NCBI RefSeq assembly: GCF_018424605.1
Contig: NZ_QTKT01000004.1
Coordinates: forward strand, 186,001 to 250,000
Length of the DNA: 64,000 nucleotides
DNA from: Marinobacter lipolyticus
GTDB lineage: Bacteria; Pseudomonadota; Gammaproteobacteria; Pseudomonadales; Oleiphilaceae
Reading direction: 5' to 3'
In this document: positions 11,865 to 21,159 of the stretch, in pieces
How positions within the stretch are numbered: the first letter of the stretch is position 1
How the letters are laid out: every line of letters begins with the position of its first letter
Program-made: the position numbers and the translations under genes
Notes under the pieces: generated by a model
What the model was told of the DNA's origin: nothing
Database searches by the model: none
Seen by the model: the letters and a program-made list of their open reading frames with translations, nothing else

Positions 11865-13544
11865 ATGACCGGAAAGAAAAAATCCGCCCAGGCCTCAGTA
11901 GAGGCCATGTATCGGGTATTTACGGTGCCAGAAGCACCAGAATCAACCCTGAGCCGGATTGACCAGAACATCTCCCGCAATCTTGCAGGCTTCCTGCAGG
12001 AGCACATCGTCGCGGTAGAGCGGGACCTGTCGGAAGTCGAAAAAGACTTTTCCGACTACGCCATTCCCGAAAAGCCCGTGTTTGTCTCCGAGCAGGCCCA
12101 GTTCCTGCTCGACAAGCTGGTGGCCAACTCCGTGCATACGGCATCCCCCAGCTTTATCGGCCACATGACCTCGGCGCTGCCGTATTTCATGCTGCCGCTG
12201 TCGAAAATCATGATCGCCCTCAACCAGAACCTGGTGAAGACCGAAACCTCCAAGGCCTTCACGCCCATGGAGCGCCAGGTACTGGGGATGATCCACCGCC
12301 TGGTGTACAACCAGGATGGCGCCTTCTACCGCAAATGGATGCACGATCCACGCTATGCCCTGGGTGCCATGTGCTCCGGTGGCACCGTCGCCAACCTGAC
12401 CGCGCTGTGGGTTGCCCGCAACCGCGCCTTCCCCGCCGAAGGCAGCTTCCGCGGCATCCACCAGGAAGGCCTGTTCCGGGCCCTGCGTTACTACGGCCAC
12501 GAGGGCGCGGCGATTCTGGTCTCCCGCCGCGGGCACTATTCCCTGCGCAAGGCCGCTGACGTGCTCGGCCTGGGGCGGGAATTCCTGGTGCCGGTGGATA
12601 CCGACGACGACAACCGCATCAACACCGACGCCCTGCGCGACAAGTGCCTGGAACTGCAGAAACAGAAGATCAAAGTGATGGCCATCTGCGGCATTGCCGG
12701 CACCACCGAAACCGGCAACGTCGACCCCCTGGACGCCATGGCCGACATCGCCCGGGAATTCGGCGCCCATTTCCATGTTGACGCCGCCTGGGGCGGGCCG
12801 ACACTGTTCTCCCGCGCCCACCGCGGCCTGTTGCGGGGCATCGAACAGGCGGACTCGGTCACCTTCGACGCCCATAAACAGCTGTACGTGCCCATGGGCG
12901 TGGGTCTGGTAGTGTTTCGCGACCCCAGCCTTGCCAGCGCCGTGGAGCACCATGCCCAGTACATCATCCGTAAGGGCTCGCGGGATCTGGGCAGCACCAC
13001 CCTGGAAGGCTCACGCCCGGGCATGTCCATGCTGATCCACTCGGGCCTGAAAATCCTGGCACGGGAAGGCTACGAGATCCTGATCGACCAGGGCATCGAC
13101 AAGGCCCAGACCTTCGCCGACCTGATCAATGCCCATCCGGATTTCGAGTTGGTGACCAAACCAGAACTGAACATTCTGACCTACCGTTACTGCCCGCCGG
13201 AAGTGCAGCAGGCGCTGGCACTGGCCAATGAACTGCAGGCGGAAAAACTGAACGCCTGCCTCAACCGCATCACCAAGTTCATCCAGAAAACCCAACGGGA
13301 GCGCGGTAAGGCATTCGTCTCGCGGACCCGGCTGGAACCGGCCCGTTATTTCCACTTCCCCTGCATCGTGTTTCGAGTGGTGTTAGCTAACCCGTTAACC
13401 ACACGGGAGATCCTGGAGGATATTCTCGCGGAACAGCGGGAGCTGGCGATGACCGAGGAAGGGGTTCAGGACGAGATTTCGATTCTGCACCAGATGGCCG
13501 ATGCCGTACTGAAGCAGCATCAACTTGGCGTGCGTCAGGCCTGA
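11865..13544 (+). CDS. panP: PLP-dependent aspartate 1-decarboxylase
   Basis: PanP is a group II pyridoxal-phosphate decarboxylase that makes beta-alanine for pantothenate and CoA in some gammaproteobacteria, replacing the pyruvoyl enzyme PanD. The 559-residue sequence shows the FTVPEAPESTLSRI N-terminal signature of this subfamily, the cofactor aspartate region HVDAAWGG (about 304-311) and the PLP lysine in DAHKQLYVPMG (K338). Its length exceeds that of glutamate decarboxylases, as expected. The start is uncertain: ATG at 11865, GTG at 11856 or an ATG in the MYRVF segment; none has a strong ribosome site. It shares the CoA pathway with coaD, 10 kb away. A long hairpin lies 22 bases after the stop. 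Confidence 0.85.
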   Translation: MTGKKKSAQASVEAMYRVFTVPEAPESTLSRIDQNISRNLAGFLQEHIVAVERDLSEVEKDFSDYAIPEKPVFVSEQAQFLLDKLVANSVHTASPSFIGHMTSALPYFMLPLSKIMIALNQNLVKTETSKAFTPMERQVLGMIHRLVYNQDGAFYRKWMHDPRYALGAMCSGGTVANLTALWVARNRAFPAEGSFRGIHQEGLFRALRYYGHEGAAILVSRRGHYSLRKAADVLGLGREFLVPVDTDDDNRINTDALRDKCLELQKQKIKVMAICGIAGTTETGNVDPLDAMADIAREFGAHFHVDAAWGGPTLFSRAHRGLLRGIEQADSVTFDAHKQLYVPMGVGLVVFRDPSLASAVEHHAQYIIRKGSRDLGSTTLEGSRPGMSMLIHSGLKILAREGYEILIDQGIDKAQTFADLINAHPDFELVTKPELNILTYRYCPPEVQQALALANELQAEKLNACLNRITKFIQKTQRERGKAFVSRTRLEPARYFHFPCIVFRVVLANPLTTREILEDILAEQRELAMTEEGVQDEISILHQMADAVLKQHQLGVRQA

Positions 13545-13565
13545 GATTTGCGGACTTTGCAGTGA

Positions 13566-13674
13566 GCAAGGGGCGGGAACAGGCTCCCAAAACCGTGCGG
13601 AGCCATGGATGGCGGAGCCGAGCGTACAGGGACGTATTCACAGCGTGTTTTGGGAGCCTGTTCCCGCCCCTTGC
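13566..13674. repeat. long gene-end hairpin, copy 2
   Basis: A perfect 28-bp inverted repeat (13566-13593 with 13647-13674) encloses a 53-base core. The core shares GTGCGGAGCCATGGATGGC with copy 1 and AGGGACGxxTTCACxGCGTG with copy 3. It fills the gap between two convergent genes, 21 bases from each stop. No T-run is present on either side. Confidence 0.92.
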
Positions 13675-13695
13675 GGTCCCCGGCTCCATCAAGAC

Positions 13696-13962
13696 TTAAT
13701 ACAAAGCCTCTTCGTCATCCAGCACTTCGTGCAGGATATCCAGAAACATGTGATCCGCCTCACTCCAGTTCTCCGGGATACGGATCGTGGTGTTGGCGCT
13801 GATCTCGCGGGCAATCACCTCATTGGCGTTGTGCTCATTGCGGTGCTTGCGGGCGATTTCCACGGATTTGACCGCGATGGTCGGATCACTCAATACCTTC
13901 TTGATGAACACGCGCAGCTCATCAATCATGCGGGCCTGACGGCTTTCGGCAGACGAACTCAT
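13696..13962 (-). CDS. small conserved-looking hypothetical protein
   Basis: An 88-residue soluble protein that I do not recognise. It is predicted mostly helical, with a charged N-terminal helix (RQARMIDELRVFIKKVL), a central KSVEIARKHRNEHNANEV segment and an acidic C-terminus (DILHEVLDDEEALY). There is no signal peptide or membrane segment. The ATG is preceded by GGGAG six bases upstream, supporting real translation; a GTG directly before it is the alternative start. It converges on panP with the long hairpin between them. Confidence 0.6.
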   Translation of the reverse strand: MSSSAESRQARMIDELRVFIKKVLSDPTIAVKSVEIARKHRNEHNANEVIAREISANTTIRIPENWSEADHMFLDILHEVLDDEEALY

Positions 13963-14093
13963 CACTTACTCCCGGGTCATTGGACGTTCAGGGCACACCC
14001 CTTCACATCAGGATAGTATGGCGAATTCAGCGGGCTGCAACCAGCCCGGGATGATGCTGCCCGGTCCGCCAGCGAACGGGGCAACGACCGGCG

Positions 14094-15656
14094 TTACATC
14101 AACAGACCACGCAGGGTGAAGAACAGCGTCGCCGCCATCAGCGCGGAGGCAGGCACCGTGATGATCCACGCCGCCACGATGCGGGTCAGGTGAGAGCGTT
14201 TGACCATTTCTTCGCGGTAGATCTTCTTCAGACGCTTGCGCTCGCTCTTTGACAAGGGCACCTGCTGCTTCTTCTTTTTCGCCTGCTTGAGCAGATTTTC
14301 CATTTCTTCCACGGACGCGTTGCGGAAATCGTCGAGGAATGGGCGCAGGCGCTCCTGCTCGGCCGGGTCGTGGTGCTCCATGATCTTGTGGAGCTGGGTG
14401 GCGTAGTTGGATTTCAGATACTCCCGCAGGAAGCCAACGCCGAACACACCGCCGATCGCAATGTGGGTAGAGCTGACCGGCAGGCCCAATTGGGAAGCAA
14501 TGATCACCGTCAGCGCGGCCGACAGCGCGATACAGAAGGCCCGGGTTTTATCCAGCTCGGTGATTTCGCTGCCGACAGTCTTGATCAGGCGGGGACCAAA
14601 CAGCATCAGACCCACCGCCAGGCCCAGGGCACCCACCAGCATGACCCACAGCGGAATAGCGGCCGCGGTCACCACCGCGCCAGCGGAAAGGGCATCGTTA
14701 ATGGCGGCCAGCGGACCAATGGCGTTGGCCACATCGTTGGCGCCGTGGGCGAAGCTCAGCAGCGCGGCAGCGAAGATCAGCGGCCAGGTAAACAGCGTGT
14801 TTACTCCGGCGGCGCTGTTTTCCATGGTGGCCGCGCGACGCCCTACGGAAATGCGCATGACCACGAATACCACCGCCGCAACGGCCAGTCCCACCAACGA
14901 GGCGCCCAGGAAGTCCACTTCGATGATTTTCTTGACGCCCTTGACCATCAGATAGGTGCCGAACGCCCACGCCATGATGGCCACCAGCCAGGGCACGAAG
15001 GTGCGTGCGGCCGGTATCAGGTTCTGGCGATAGAGCACGGTTTTCTTGATGGCGTAGAGGAAGAGCGCGGCCAGCACGCCGCCCATCACCGGCGAAATCA
15101 CCCAACTGGCGACAATCTTGGCCATCACGCCCCAGTCGGCGATGCCCCAGCCACCGGCGGCAATGCCCGCCCCCAGTACACCCCCGACGATGGAGTGGGT
15201 AGTGGACACCGGCGCCCCCATCCAGGTGGCCAGGTTGAGCCACAGAGCCCCGGCCAGCAGCGCAGCGGTCATCAGCCACACGAACGCGTTGACGTCGTCC
15301 AGGCGATCCGCTGCAATGATGCCGCCTTTGATGGTGGAGACCACATCGCCCCCGGCAATAATGGCCCCGCCGGCCTCGAACACGGCGGCGATCAGCACCG
15401 CACCGCCCAGCGACAGTGCCCCGGACCCGACGGCCGGGCCGACGTTGTTGGCGACGTCGTTGGCACCAATGTTGATCGCCATGTAACCGCCGATCACCGC
15501 GGCGGCCATCAACAGCATGCTGTTGGGCATGCCACTGCTGAGCTGGCCGACCACCAGCCAGATGCCCAGCAGGAACAGAAAGCTGAAGCCAACGCGGTAA
15601 CGTTCGGTGGAGGGACTGGTCAGGAGAGTGTCAAGAAATCCGCTTTTCGGGGCCAT
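14094..15656 (-). CDS. pit: PiT-family inorganic phosphate transporter
   Basis: A 520-residue integral membrane protein with the two inverted PiT repeats. Each carries the family signature: GANDVANNVGPAVGS in the N-terminal half and GANDVANAIGPLAAI in the C-terminal half. About ten hydrophobic segments are visible, plus a large charged cytoplasmic loop (QAKKKKQQVPLSKSERKRLKK) near the C-terminus. PiT carriers take up phosphate, often as a metal complex, with H+ or Na+. No phoU-like DUF47 partner is adjacent. Its presence near phoBR and ppk1 fits phosphate metabolism, but I saw no Pho box in the 230 bases upstream. Confidence 0.92.
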   Translation of the reverse strand: MAPKSGFLDTLLTSPSTERYRVGFSFLFLLGIWLVVGQLSSGMPNSMLLMAAAVIGGYMAINIGANDVANNVGPAVGSGALSLGGAVLIAAVFEAGGAIIAGGDVVSTIKGGIIAADRLDDVNAFVWLMTAALLAGALWLNLATWMGAPVSTTHSIVGGVLGAGIAAGGWGIADWGVMAKIVASWVISPVMGGVLAALFLYAIKKTVLYRQNLIPAARTFVPWLVAIMAWAFGTYLMVKGVKKIIEVDFLGASLVGLAVAAVVFVVMRISVGRRAATMENSAAGVNTLFTWPLIFAAALLSFAHGANDVANAIGPLAAINDALSAGAVVTAAAIPLWVMLVGALGLAVGLMLFGPRLIKTVGSEITELDKTRAFCIALSAALTVIIASQLGLPVSSTHIAIGGVFGVGFLREYLKSNYATQLHKIMEHHDPAEQERLRPFLDDFRNASVEEMENLLKQAKKKKQQVPLSKSERKRLKKIYREEMVKRSHLTRIVAAWIITVPASALMAATLFFTLRGLLM

Positions 15657-15883
15657 AACAGATCAGGTCTCATCGATGCTGAATGTGTTGCAACGTATTG
15701 CGCCTTCCCTGGGGTAGTCTACACTGCGCGGCAACTATAATTTTTTTGCCACAAAATTGAAACAATTGACCAATATTCCCGCCAGTTGATCAAGATCGCG
15801 GAAACCCGTGCAAACACCGGTTATAGTCCCGCATAATCGCCATAAAGAGCGTCAAAAATACAAGAATAGCAACCAGGGCCTGC

Positions 15884-16993
15884 ATGACCGAACTGAACCG
15901 CCCCGTCCCCCGAGCCTCGATGGACACTGAAGATGCCCGCACTGCGCGGCTCCTAACCTGGCTGTCGCTGATGGCCATCCTGGCCCTCATCGGGCTGGGC
16001 GCCAAGGCCTGGTATGCCGACCATCACACCCACGCCTGGGTGCTCTGGGCCTTCTCGGTGCCGATGCTGGCCAACATGGCCTGGTTCGCCCGCACCGGCA
16101 ATCAGGCCGTGCAGAAAAGCGGGATGATTCTCGTGGTGGGCCTACTGTTCGCCTATCTCATGGCCTCGGGCGGTGAAAGCAACACCGGGCCGCTGTGGTT
16201 CTACGTGTTTCCGCCCTTGCTCTTCTACCTCACCGACCTGAAAACCGGAACCGCGATACTGCTTTTCTGCTACCTGATTGTGGTGGTGGTCTTCCAGCAT
16301 CCGAACCTGCCACTGGTCAGCACTGAATACTCCACGGATTTCAAGATCCGCTTCTTCGCCACCCTGACCTTCGAGTCGCTGTTCTGCTTCGTGCTGGAAG
16401 CCGGCCGGCTGAAGGCCCGCAGCGAGCTGATGGCGATGGCTCGCAGCCACGAACAGGCGGCCCGTACCGACGACCTGACCGGCCTGGCCAACCGCCGTGA
16501 CATGCAGTCCCGGCTGATTGTCGAGTATTCACGCCACCAACGGACGGGGCATCATTTTTCCATCATTCTGATCGATCTCGACCTGTTCAAGGTTATCAAT
16601 GACCGCTATGGCCATGATGCTGGCGATGAGGCACTGAAAGCCTTTGCCGTGCTAATGCAGGGAGTGATCCGCCAGACCGACGTCGCTGCCCGCTGGGGTG
16701 GCGAGGAGTTCCTGATCCTGCTGCCGGACACATCGCTGCTGCAGGCGCTCACCCTGGCGGAACGACTGCGCGCCGAAGTGGCCCGCACGGAGTTCGTGTT
16801 CGCCGATCAACGGCTGCCGATTTCCATCAGCGCCGGTGTCTGCTCTATTGCCAAGGCCGGCTCGGTCAACGAACTGCTGAAACAGGCTGACGTTCAGCTT
16901 TATAACGCCAAGGAAGGCGGCCGAAACCGCATTGCGCCCCGCGTGCGCAGCCTCGAGGACACCAGCGCCGGCAGCGCTCCCGCCCGGCCTTGA
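15884..16993 (+). CDS. membrane diguanylate cyclase
   Basis: The 369-residue protein has about six N-terminal membrane helices (residues 22-175) and a C-terminal GGDEF domain. The catalytic site is GGEEF (272-276), with DxDxFKxIND around 231-240 for nucleotide binding, and an RQTD inhibitory site (263-266) five residues before GGEEF, so product inhibition is expected. It should synthesise c-di-GMP at the inner membrane. The input domain is a compact six-helix module whose signal is unknown. ATG at 15884 has only a weak GGGCC-rich ribosome site. Confidence 0.9.
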   Translation: MTELNRPVPRASMDTEDARTARLLTWLSLMAILALIGLGAKAWYADHHTHAWVLWAFSVPMLANMAWFARTGNQAVQKSGMILVVGLLFAYLMASGGESNTGPLWFYVFPPLLFYLTDLKTGTAILLFCYLIVVVVFQHPNLPLVSTEYSTDFKIRFFATLTFESLFCFVLEAGRLKARSELMAMARSHEQAARTDDLTGLANRRDMQSRLIVEYSRHQRTGHHFSIILIDLDLFKVINDRYGHDAGDEALKAFAVLMQGVIRQTDVAARWGGEEFLILLPDTSLLQALTLAERLRAEVARTEFVFADQRLPISISAGVCSIAKAGSVNELLKQADVQLYNAKEGGRNRIAPRVRSLEDTSAGSAPARP

Positions 16994-17076
16994 GACGGGC
17001 CTGCCCAGCGGCTATGATCTGACGCCTCAACGAACGGTGGCGGTTCGCCGCCGAACGGACAACGACAGGGGCTGAT

Positions 17077-17523
17077 ATGGCGGCGATGCGAATACTGGTG
17101 GGCAGCGTTTACGGAGGTGCTCTGCTAACGGCACGGGCGATCAAGCAGGCGCTGGAGAACGAAGGGCATTCAGTGACCGTGCTGGAGAACCCGGTGCTAG
17201 ATGATATTACCGGCAACAACGATGCGCTGCTGGTGTGCACCTCCACCACCGGCCAGGGGGAGGTGCCACCGAACCTGCTGCCGTTCTATCTGTCGCTGCG
17301 GGAACAGTTGCCGCAGCAGCCGGGCCGGCCGTTCGGCGTGATTGTGCTGGGCGACAGCTCCTACGGGGATACCTTTTGCGGTGCCGGTGAACTGCTGGAG
17401 GAGGCCCTCTACGAAACGGCCGCCCGTAAGGTCGGCGACACGCTGCAAATCGATGCCCTGGAAACCCTCGATCCCGAGCAGGAAGCGCTGCCCTGGGTTC
17501 GCCAGTGGGTCGCCGCTCTGTAA
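17077..17523 (+). CDS. MioC-like flavodoxin
   Basis: A 148-residue short-chain flavodoxin-like protein. The FMN phosphate loop is slightly altered (VGSVYGGALLTAR near the N-terminus in place of T-x-T-G), while the later loops TSTTGQGEVPPN and LGDSSYGDTFCGAG are typical of MioC and of sulfite-reductase flavodoxin domains. Such proteins shuttle single electrons in the cytoplasm; MioC supports biotin synthase in vitro. The function here is not determined by context: the neighbours are c-di-GMP enzymes. Confidence 0.85.
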   Translation: MAAMRILVGSVYGGALLTARAIKQALENEGHSVTVLENPVLDDITGNNDALLVCTSTTGQGEVPPNLLPFYLSLREQLPQQPGRPFGVIVLGDSSYGDTFCGAGELLEEALYETAARKVGDTLQIDALETLDPEQEALPWVRQWVAAL

Positions 17524-17632
17524 CCGAGTTCGCAGACTGGGTAACGCTCTGCAAATATCCGGTTTACGGCCTTGAGCGGCAACCGGCGCGGGGCCATACT
17601 GCAGGAAACAAACATAACAAGTTCGGTATTTC

Positions 17633-20191
17633 GTGCGCCATATTGCTCTGTTTTTCGCCCTGATGGGCGCAATGATCACCATGGCCCCCTACGGGCACGC
17701 GGATTCAACGGCGTCATCCCGGTTGCCACAGCCGCCCATTGCCTTCCTGAAAGCGCCGGCTGACGCAGATCTGTCCGCCCTGCTGAAACGCCCCGACTGG
17801 CAAACACTGGCGGAAGACACCCCCAACTTCGGCTATGTCACCGATAATTTCTGGTACCGCCTGCCTCTGGACAACCATCCGCGTCAGCAGGTGCTGGAAA
17901 TCAGCTATCCGCAACTGGACGACGTGTCGTTCTATTTGTTGGCCAACGGCACACCCATCAAGAAAGTGGTCACCGGGGATCACCTTGCCTTCTCCGAACG
18001 ACCGCTGTACCACCCCAGTTTTCTCATTCCCTACACCGTGGAACCGGGGGTGGATTATGAAATCGTGTTGTCGGTGCAGACCAACGGCGCCCACCAGGTG
18101 CCGATCCGGCTGTGGGAGCAGAACGCCCTGTTCGATGCGCTGACCACAGAAGACCGTCTGCACAGCCTGTACTACGGCATCCTGATCACCACCATCTTCT
18201 TCAACCTGTTCATCTTCCTGACGCTGCGCGAAGCCACCTACCTGTTCTACGTGCTCTCCACGTTCGGCTATCTGTTCCTGCTGGCGGCCCTGCGCGGGGT
18301 GACCTACCAGGTGTTCTGGCCCGAGAGCCCGTGGCTGCAGAACCAGACCATGCTGATGGCGGTGCCCGTCGCCCTGCTGTTTGCCCTGCTGTTTGCCCGC
18401 TCCTTCCTGCGACTGAGGGACCGCGCGCCGCGCACGGACATGCTGCTCAAAGGCATTATCGGGCTCAGCCTGGCGGCGGTGCTCGGCACCTTCGTGCTGG
18501 ACTTCAACACCTCGATCAAATCCTCGGTGGCGCTGGCGTTATCCGGATTTCTGGTGCTGACCGTCATCGGCCCGGTGCAGTGGGTCAAGCGCAACCCCCA
18601 GGCCGGCTACTACACCGTCGCCTGGGCCTTGCTGATCATTGGCACCATGCTGACCGCCGCCAACAAATACGGCCTGCTGCCGACCAACTGGCTGACTAGC
18701 TACGGCATGCAGGTGGGCTCTGGCCTGGAGGCCATCCTGCTGACCATCGCCCTGGCCAAGCGACTGTATAACGAGCGGGAAGAGAAACTGCATGCGCGGG
18801 AGGCGGAACTGCGGGCAATGGCCGCGCGGCGCTCAGCGGAACTGCGATTTATGGATCAGGCCCTCCACAATCCATTGACCGGCCTGCCCAATCGCACCAG
18901 TTTCGAGATGATGATCAACGACCTGATCACCCGGGTGCCGGACCGCCGCTATGCCATCGCGGTGATCCATCTAAGCAACCTGCAGGCGATTACCAAGACC
19001 CTCGGCCATCGCAACACCGACCGGCTGATCGAGCTGGCCTCGGCGCGCTTCAACAGCATTGTGCGGGAACTGCCCGGCATCCTGCCCATCGAGACCACCG
19101 AGCAGCGCTCGGTGTACCTGGCGTCCCTGGAGCCGGCCACCTTTGGCTTTGTGGTGGACGCCAGCCTGATCGGCGCGGCGCCGCGGGCCATTGTGCAGGG
19201 GCTGGAGGAGCTGCGCGAGCCGGTGGATTATCTGGGCATGCAACTGCCACTGGACCCGCAGATCGGTACCGCGATATACCCAGAGCATGCGCAGGACACC
19301 AACTCGCTGATCCGTCGCGCGCACATCGCCCAGGGATCTGACGAAGCCCGCGACCGTGGCCTGGCCTATTATCAGCCCACCCGGGATTCCTACAGCGCCG
19401 ACCGGCTGACGCTGGTTTCCGAGTTGCGCAAGGCACTGCAGAACGGTGAGCTTGAGCTGCACCTGCAGCCCAAGCTGGCGCTGACAACGCGAACCATCGT
19501 CGGGGTAGAGGCCCTGATTCGCTGGCCGCAGCGCAAAATCCCCATCCGCGCCGATGTGCTGATCGGCATTGCCGAACAGACCGGCCTGATCAAGCCCCTG
19601 ACCCGCTGGGTGCTGGAGCAGTCCCTGGAGATCCGCAGCCGCCTGGTGGAACAGGGCTGGCCGCTGGATATTTCCGTGAACATCTCACCGAACAACCTGC
19701 GGGAGCCGGATTTTCCCATGTTCGTGCAGCGGCTGATGAACAGTCACCACAACCACCGCGGCGCGATCACCCTGGAAGTCACCGAAACGTCCATGATGCA
19801 GGACCCCGCCAATTCACTGAAGGCACTGAATTCCCTGCATTCCGCCGGCATTCCCCTTTCCATCGACGACTTCGGTTCTGGCTATTCGTCGCTGTCGTAT
19901 ATCAAGCAGCTGCCGGCCAACGAGATCAAGATCGACCGCTCGCTGATCACCGATATCGGGACCCATCACGGCGACCGCGTGATCGTGCAGACCACCATCG
20001 ACATGTGTCATTCCCTCGGTTACAAGGTGGTGGCCGAGGGGGTTGAGGACGACAACACGGCGGAGCTGCTGGAAGGCATGGGCTGCGACATGATTCAGGG
20101 CTACCTGCTGACCCCGCCCCTGCCCTTCGATGAACTGGTGACCTGGCTGTCGAACCAGAGCGGCGCCGGCGTTACCCGCAAGATCGTATGA
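17633..20191 (+). CDS. 7TMR-DISM sensor with degenerate GGDEF and intact EAL
   Basis: An 852-residue membrane protein with a signal peptide (residues 1-24), a periplasmic 7TMR-DISM extracellular domain (about 50-165), seven membrane helices (about 178-378), a degenerate GGDEF domain (about 415-580) and an EAL domain (about 590-845). LASLEPATFGFVV (from 497) stands where GGDEF should be, so it is not a cyclase. The EAL domain keeps VEALIRW (626-628 for EAL), SVNISPNN, LEVTETSMM, DDFGSGYSSL, EIKIDRS and VAEGVED, so c-di-GMP hydrolysis is expected. The DISM domain usually senses a small ligand, often carbohydrate-like. The start is GTG without a strong ribosome site. A relative with the same plan lies at 33020. 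Confidence 0.9.
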   Translation: MRHIALFFALMGAMITMAPYGHADSTASSRLPQPPIAFLKAPADADLSALLKRPDWQTLAEDTPNFGYVTDNFWYRLPLDNHPRQQVLEISYPQLDDVSFYLLANGTPIKKVVTGDHLAFSERPLYHPSFLIPYTVEPGVDYEIVLSVQTNGAHQVPIRLWEQNALFDALTTEDRLHSLYYGILITTIFFNLFIFLTLREATYLFYVLSTFGYLFLLAALRGVTYQVFWPESPWLQNQTMLMAVPVALLFALLFARSFLRLRDRAPRTDMLLKGIIGLSLAAVLGTFVLDFNTSIKSSVALALSGFLVLTVIGPVQWVKRNPQAGYYTVAWALLIIGTMLTAANKYGLLPTNWLTSYGMQVGSGLEAILLTIALAKRLYNEREEKLHAREAELRAMAARRSAELRFMDQALHNPLTGLPNRTSFEMMINDLITRVPDRRYAIAVIHLSNLQAITKTLGHRNTDRLIELASARFNSIVRELPGILPIETTEQRSVYLASLEPATFGFVVDASLIGAAPRAIVQGLEELREPVDYLGMQLPLDPQIGTAIYPEHAQDTNSLIRRAHIAQGSDEARDRGLAYYQPTRDSYSADRLTLVSELRKALQNGELELHLQPKLALTTRTIVGVEALIRWPQRKIPIRADVLIGIAEQTGLIKPLTRWVLEQSLEIRSRLVEQGWPLDISVNISPNNLREPDFPMFVQRLMNSHHNHRGAITLEVTETSMMQDPANSLKALNSLHSAGIPLSIDDFGSGYSSLSYIKQLPANEIKIDRSLITDIGTHHGDRVIVQTTIDMCHSLGYKVVAEGVEDDNTAELLEGMGCDMIQGYLLTPPLPFDELVTWLSNQSGAGVTRKIV

Positions 20192-20230
20192 CCCCACCGC
20201 CGTTGCCCACCGCAGCGGAGCGCGCTTTGC

Positions 20231-21091
20231 CTAGCGGGCGCGGTTGCGGATCAGGGCTTCCTGGGTGGTGGACGCCACCAGGCCGCCTTGCTGATTGAAG
20301 AAGTTGCCACGGTTGAAGCCGCGGCCTCCGGAAGCGCTGGGGCTGTCCTTGTCGTACAGAAGCCATTCATCCATGCGAAAGTCCCGATGGAACCAGATCG
20401 CGTGGTCGAGGCTGGCCACCTGCATGTCCTTGCTCATGAAAGTCACGCCGTGGGGATTGAGGGACGTGCCGAGAAACGAAAAGTCCGACGCATAGGTCAG
20501 CAGGCAGCGGTGCAGCACCGGATCGTCCGGCAGGTGGCCCTGGGTCTTGAACCAGCTTTGCTTGTGGGGTGGGCGGGGTTCCGGCTTGAACGGATTGACC
20601 GGATCAACCGGGCGAATCTCGATCGGGCGTTCGCGGGTCAGGGTATCCCGCAGATGCTCCGGTACATGAGGGGCCAGCAATTCGCCGTATTCCTGTTCCG
20701 ATTTCAGCGTGTCCGGATCCGGGGCCGCGGGCATCTCCAGCTGATGCTCGAAACCCTGCTCGTCCACCTGAAACGATACCGAACCGGTGAGGATCTCCTT
20801 GCCATCCTGACGCGCAATCACCCGGCGCACGGAAAAACTGCCACCGTCCCGCACCCGCTGCACTTCGTAGTCAATGGGCATGCTGTGGTTGCCGGGGCGC
20901 AGAAAATAGGCATGAAGGGAGTGGGGCAGCCGGCCTTCCACGGTGCGGCTGGCGGCCATCAGGCCCTGACCCAGCACCTGGCCGCCAAACACATGGGGAA
21001 ATCCCAGGTCTTCGCTGTCACCCTGAAAATGGTCGTCTCCGATAGGCGACAGATCCAGAAGATCCACCAGCTTCCTGGTTATTTCAAGCAT
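20231..21091 (-). CDS. tesB: acyl-CoA thioesterase II
   Basis: TesB hydrolyses medium- and long-chain acyl-CoA to free fatty acid and CoA. The 286-residue protein has the double hot-dog organisation with recognisable family segments: FGGQVLGQGLMAA and HSLHAYFLRPG in the first half; SLDHAIWFHRDFRMDEWLLY and GGRGFNRG in the second. These include the catalytic Asp/Thr/Gln regions of the E. coli enzyme. It is followed on the same strand by nothing close, and converges with the EAL gene ending at 20191. Confidence 0.95.
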   Translation of the reverse strand: MLEITRKLVDLLDLSPIGDDHFQGDSEDLGFPHVFGGQVLGQGLMAASRTVEGRLPHSLHAYFLRPGNHSMPIDYEVQRVRDGGSFSVRRVIARQDGKEILTGSVSFQVDEQGFEHQLEMPAAPDPDTLKSEQEYGELLAPHVPEHLRDTLTRERPIEIRPVDPVNPFKPEPRPPHKQSWFKTQGHLPDDPVLHRCLLTYASDFSFLGTSLNPHGVTFMSKDMQVASLDHAIWFHRDFRMDEWLLYDKDSPSASGGRGFNRGNFFNQQGGLVASTTQEALIRNRAR

Positions 21092-21159
21092 GCCCGCTCC
21101 TGTTAGTTCGTTAGCTCACGAATGAATTTCTACCCGAAGCCGGGCATTTTCGCAATCTT

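Noticed and set aside
13525..14016. A frame through the copy 2 hairpin into the unknown gene
   Set aside because: It is antisense to the small hypothetical gene and derives its first part from panP's 3' end and the hairpin.
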